From assembly GCF_000702425.1 (NCBI RefSeq), contig NZ_JNIE01000002.1, forward strand, positions 310,001 through 374,000: a stretch of DNA of 64,000 nucleotides. Reading direction: 5' to 3'. A program made the translations under genes and the position numbers. This stretch comes from Thermocrinis jamiesonii (lineage in GTDB: Bacteria > Aquificota > Aquificia > Aquificales > Aquificaceae). Position 1 is the first letter of the stretch. Each line of letters begins with the position of its first letter. Shown one piece after another: positions 63,766-64,000 of the stretch. The notes under the pieces are model-generated. The model searched no databases. It saw only the letters and a list, made by a program, of their open reading frames with translations, and was not told where the DNA came from.

Positions 63766-64000
63766 TTACCTTTTTACCATTGTTTCAAATTGGACTTTGG
63801 TTTTTGCTATAAGCTTTCTCTCTTTTTCCCAGCTTTCTTCAATCTTTTTCTTTTCCTTACTCAAGAACCGGTAGAGTTTTTTCTTTAGGTTTTCCTCATC
63901 CGATTTAAAGATTGCTTCTAAGACAGCGACCGCAACAGCTTTTTCCTCTTCCTCTGCCAAAACCAAACCATAGCCCTCAATACCTTTATACTCTACCTCT
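63766..64000 (-). CDS. phnG: C-P lyase core subunit PhnG, N-terminus cut by window edge
   Basis: The open frame continues through the right edge; the visible ~77 residues start EVEYKGIEGYGLVLAEEEEK. The segment GYG-x-VLA-x6-AVAVAVLEAIF corresponds to the PhnG C-terminal GYxxVLGRDxxxAELAALxDAL pattern. Helical, Lys-rich residues follow to the stop at 63766. Identification rests on that pattern and on the gene order G-H-I-J-K-L-M. Confidence 0.82.
   Translation of the reverse strand, partial: EVEYKGIEGYGLVLAEEEEKAVAVAVLEAIFKSDEENLKKKLYRFLSKEKKKIEESWEKERKLIAKTKVQFETMVKR

Overview
The window looks like chromosome of a thermophilic, microaerophilic chemolithotroph of the Aquificales (Hydrogenobacter/Thermocrinis/Aquifex type). 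The evidence is a sulfide:quinone reductase with cysteines at 124, 156 and 347, an A2-type cytochrome c oxidase cluster, menaquinone made by the futalosine route (mqnC), a class I fumarase alpha subunit as used in the reductive TCA cycle, branched-chain polyamine synthase (bpsA), lipid A synthesis (lpxD), and GC-rich rRNA genes in an AT-richer genome. Genus is inference.

Layout. 0-7.7 kb (minus strand): a respiratory operon coxC-sco-coxB-coxA, then a TnpB-type insertion, two small membrane-protein genes, a diheme cytochrome c and a DUF1461 membrane protein cut by the window edge. coxA carries an in-frame TAG. 7.9-26.5 kb: housekeeping genes (tyrS, lpxD, two GT2 genes, fumA, a VWA-domain protein, an ArnT-like transferase, accD, scpA, tRNA-Leu, dcd, mqnC, coaX, a class II aldolase, an aldehyde dehydrogenase, ccdA, coaBC, yaaA, mtnP, DUF420). 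26.6-27.7 kb: an unrecognised repeat-containing coiled-coil protein. 27.7-32.9 kb (minus): the rRNA operon 16S-tRNA-Ile-tRNA-Ala-23S-5S with tandem promoters and long processing stems. 32.9-35.2 kb: a second, divergent TnpB-like element and a decayed DDE insertion sequence, packed against the rRNA promoters. 35.2-47 kb: lipoprotein, rplU-rpmA, a UbiE-like methyltransferase flanked by two internally deleted TnpB elements, mnmD-bpsA, a CrtI-like oxidoreductase, a LytS/LytTR two-component pair, lysS, sqr, a cytochrome c lipoprotein and rpsT. 47.1-47.9 kb: a five-repeat CRISPR array without cas genes, with a TnpB 3' scar at its distal end and a leader at its right end. 47.9-54.3 kb: murJ, tRNA-Leu, dnaB, fetB-like, queC, prmA. 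54.5-58.6 kb: a trehalose cluster with two routes (a fused OtsA-OtsB, and TreT) plus a DUF5752 protein. 58.6-64 kb (minus): the C-P lyase operon phnGHIJKLM, with phnG cut by the edge.

Most interesting: (i) both TnpB families have left internally deleted relatives that lack the protein but keep a promoter or promoter-like -10 and the 3' RNA-scaffold region, and these flank the methyltransferase gene; (ii) a conserved rRNA-leader element occurs a third time outside the rRNA operon, on the same strand as and upstream of the CRISPR leader; (iii) a near-copy of the CRISPR leader, with its own -35, lies 3.7 kb away with no repeats; (iv) coxA has an amber codon exactly at a conserved Gln. All alignments were made by eye; no database search was run.
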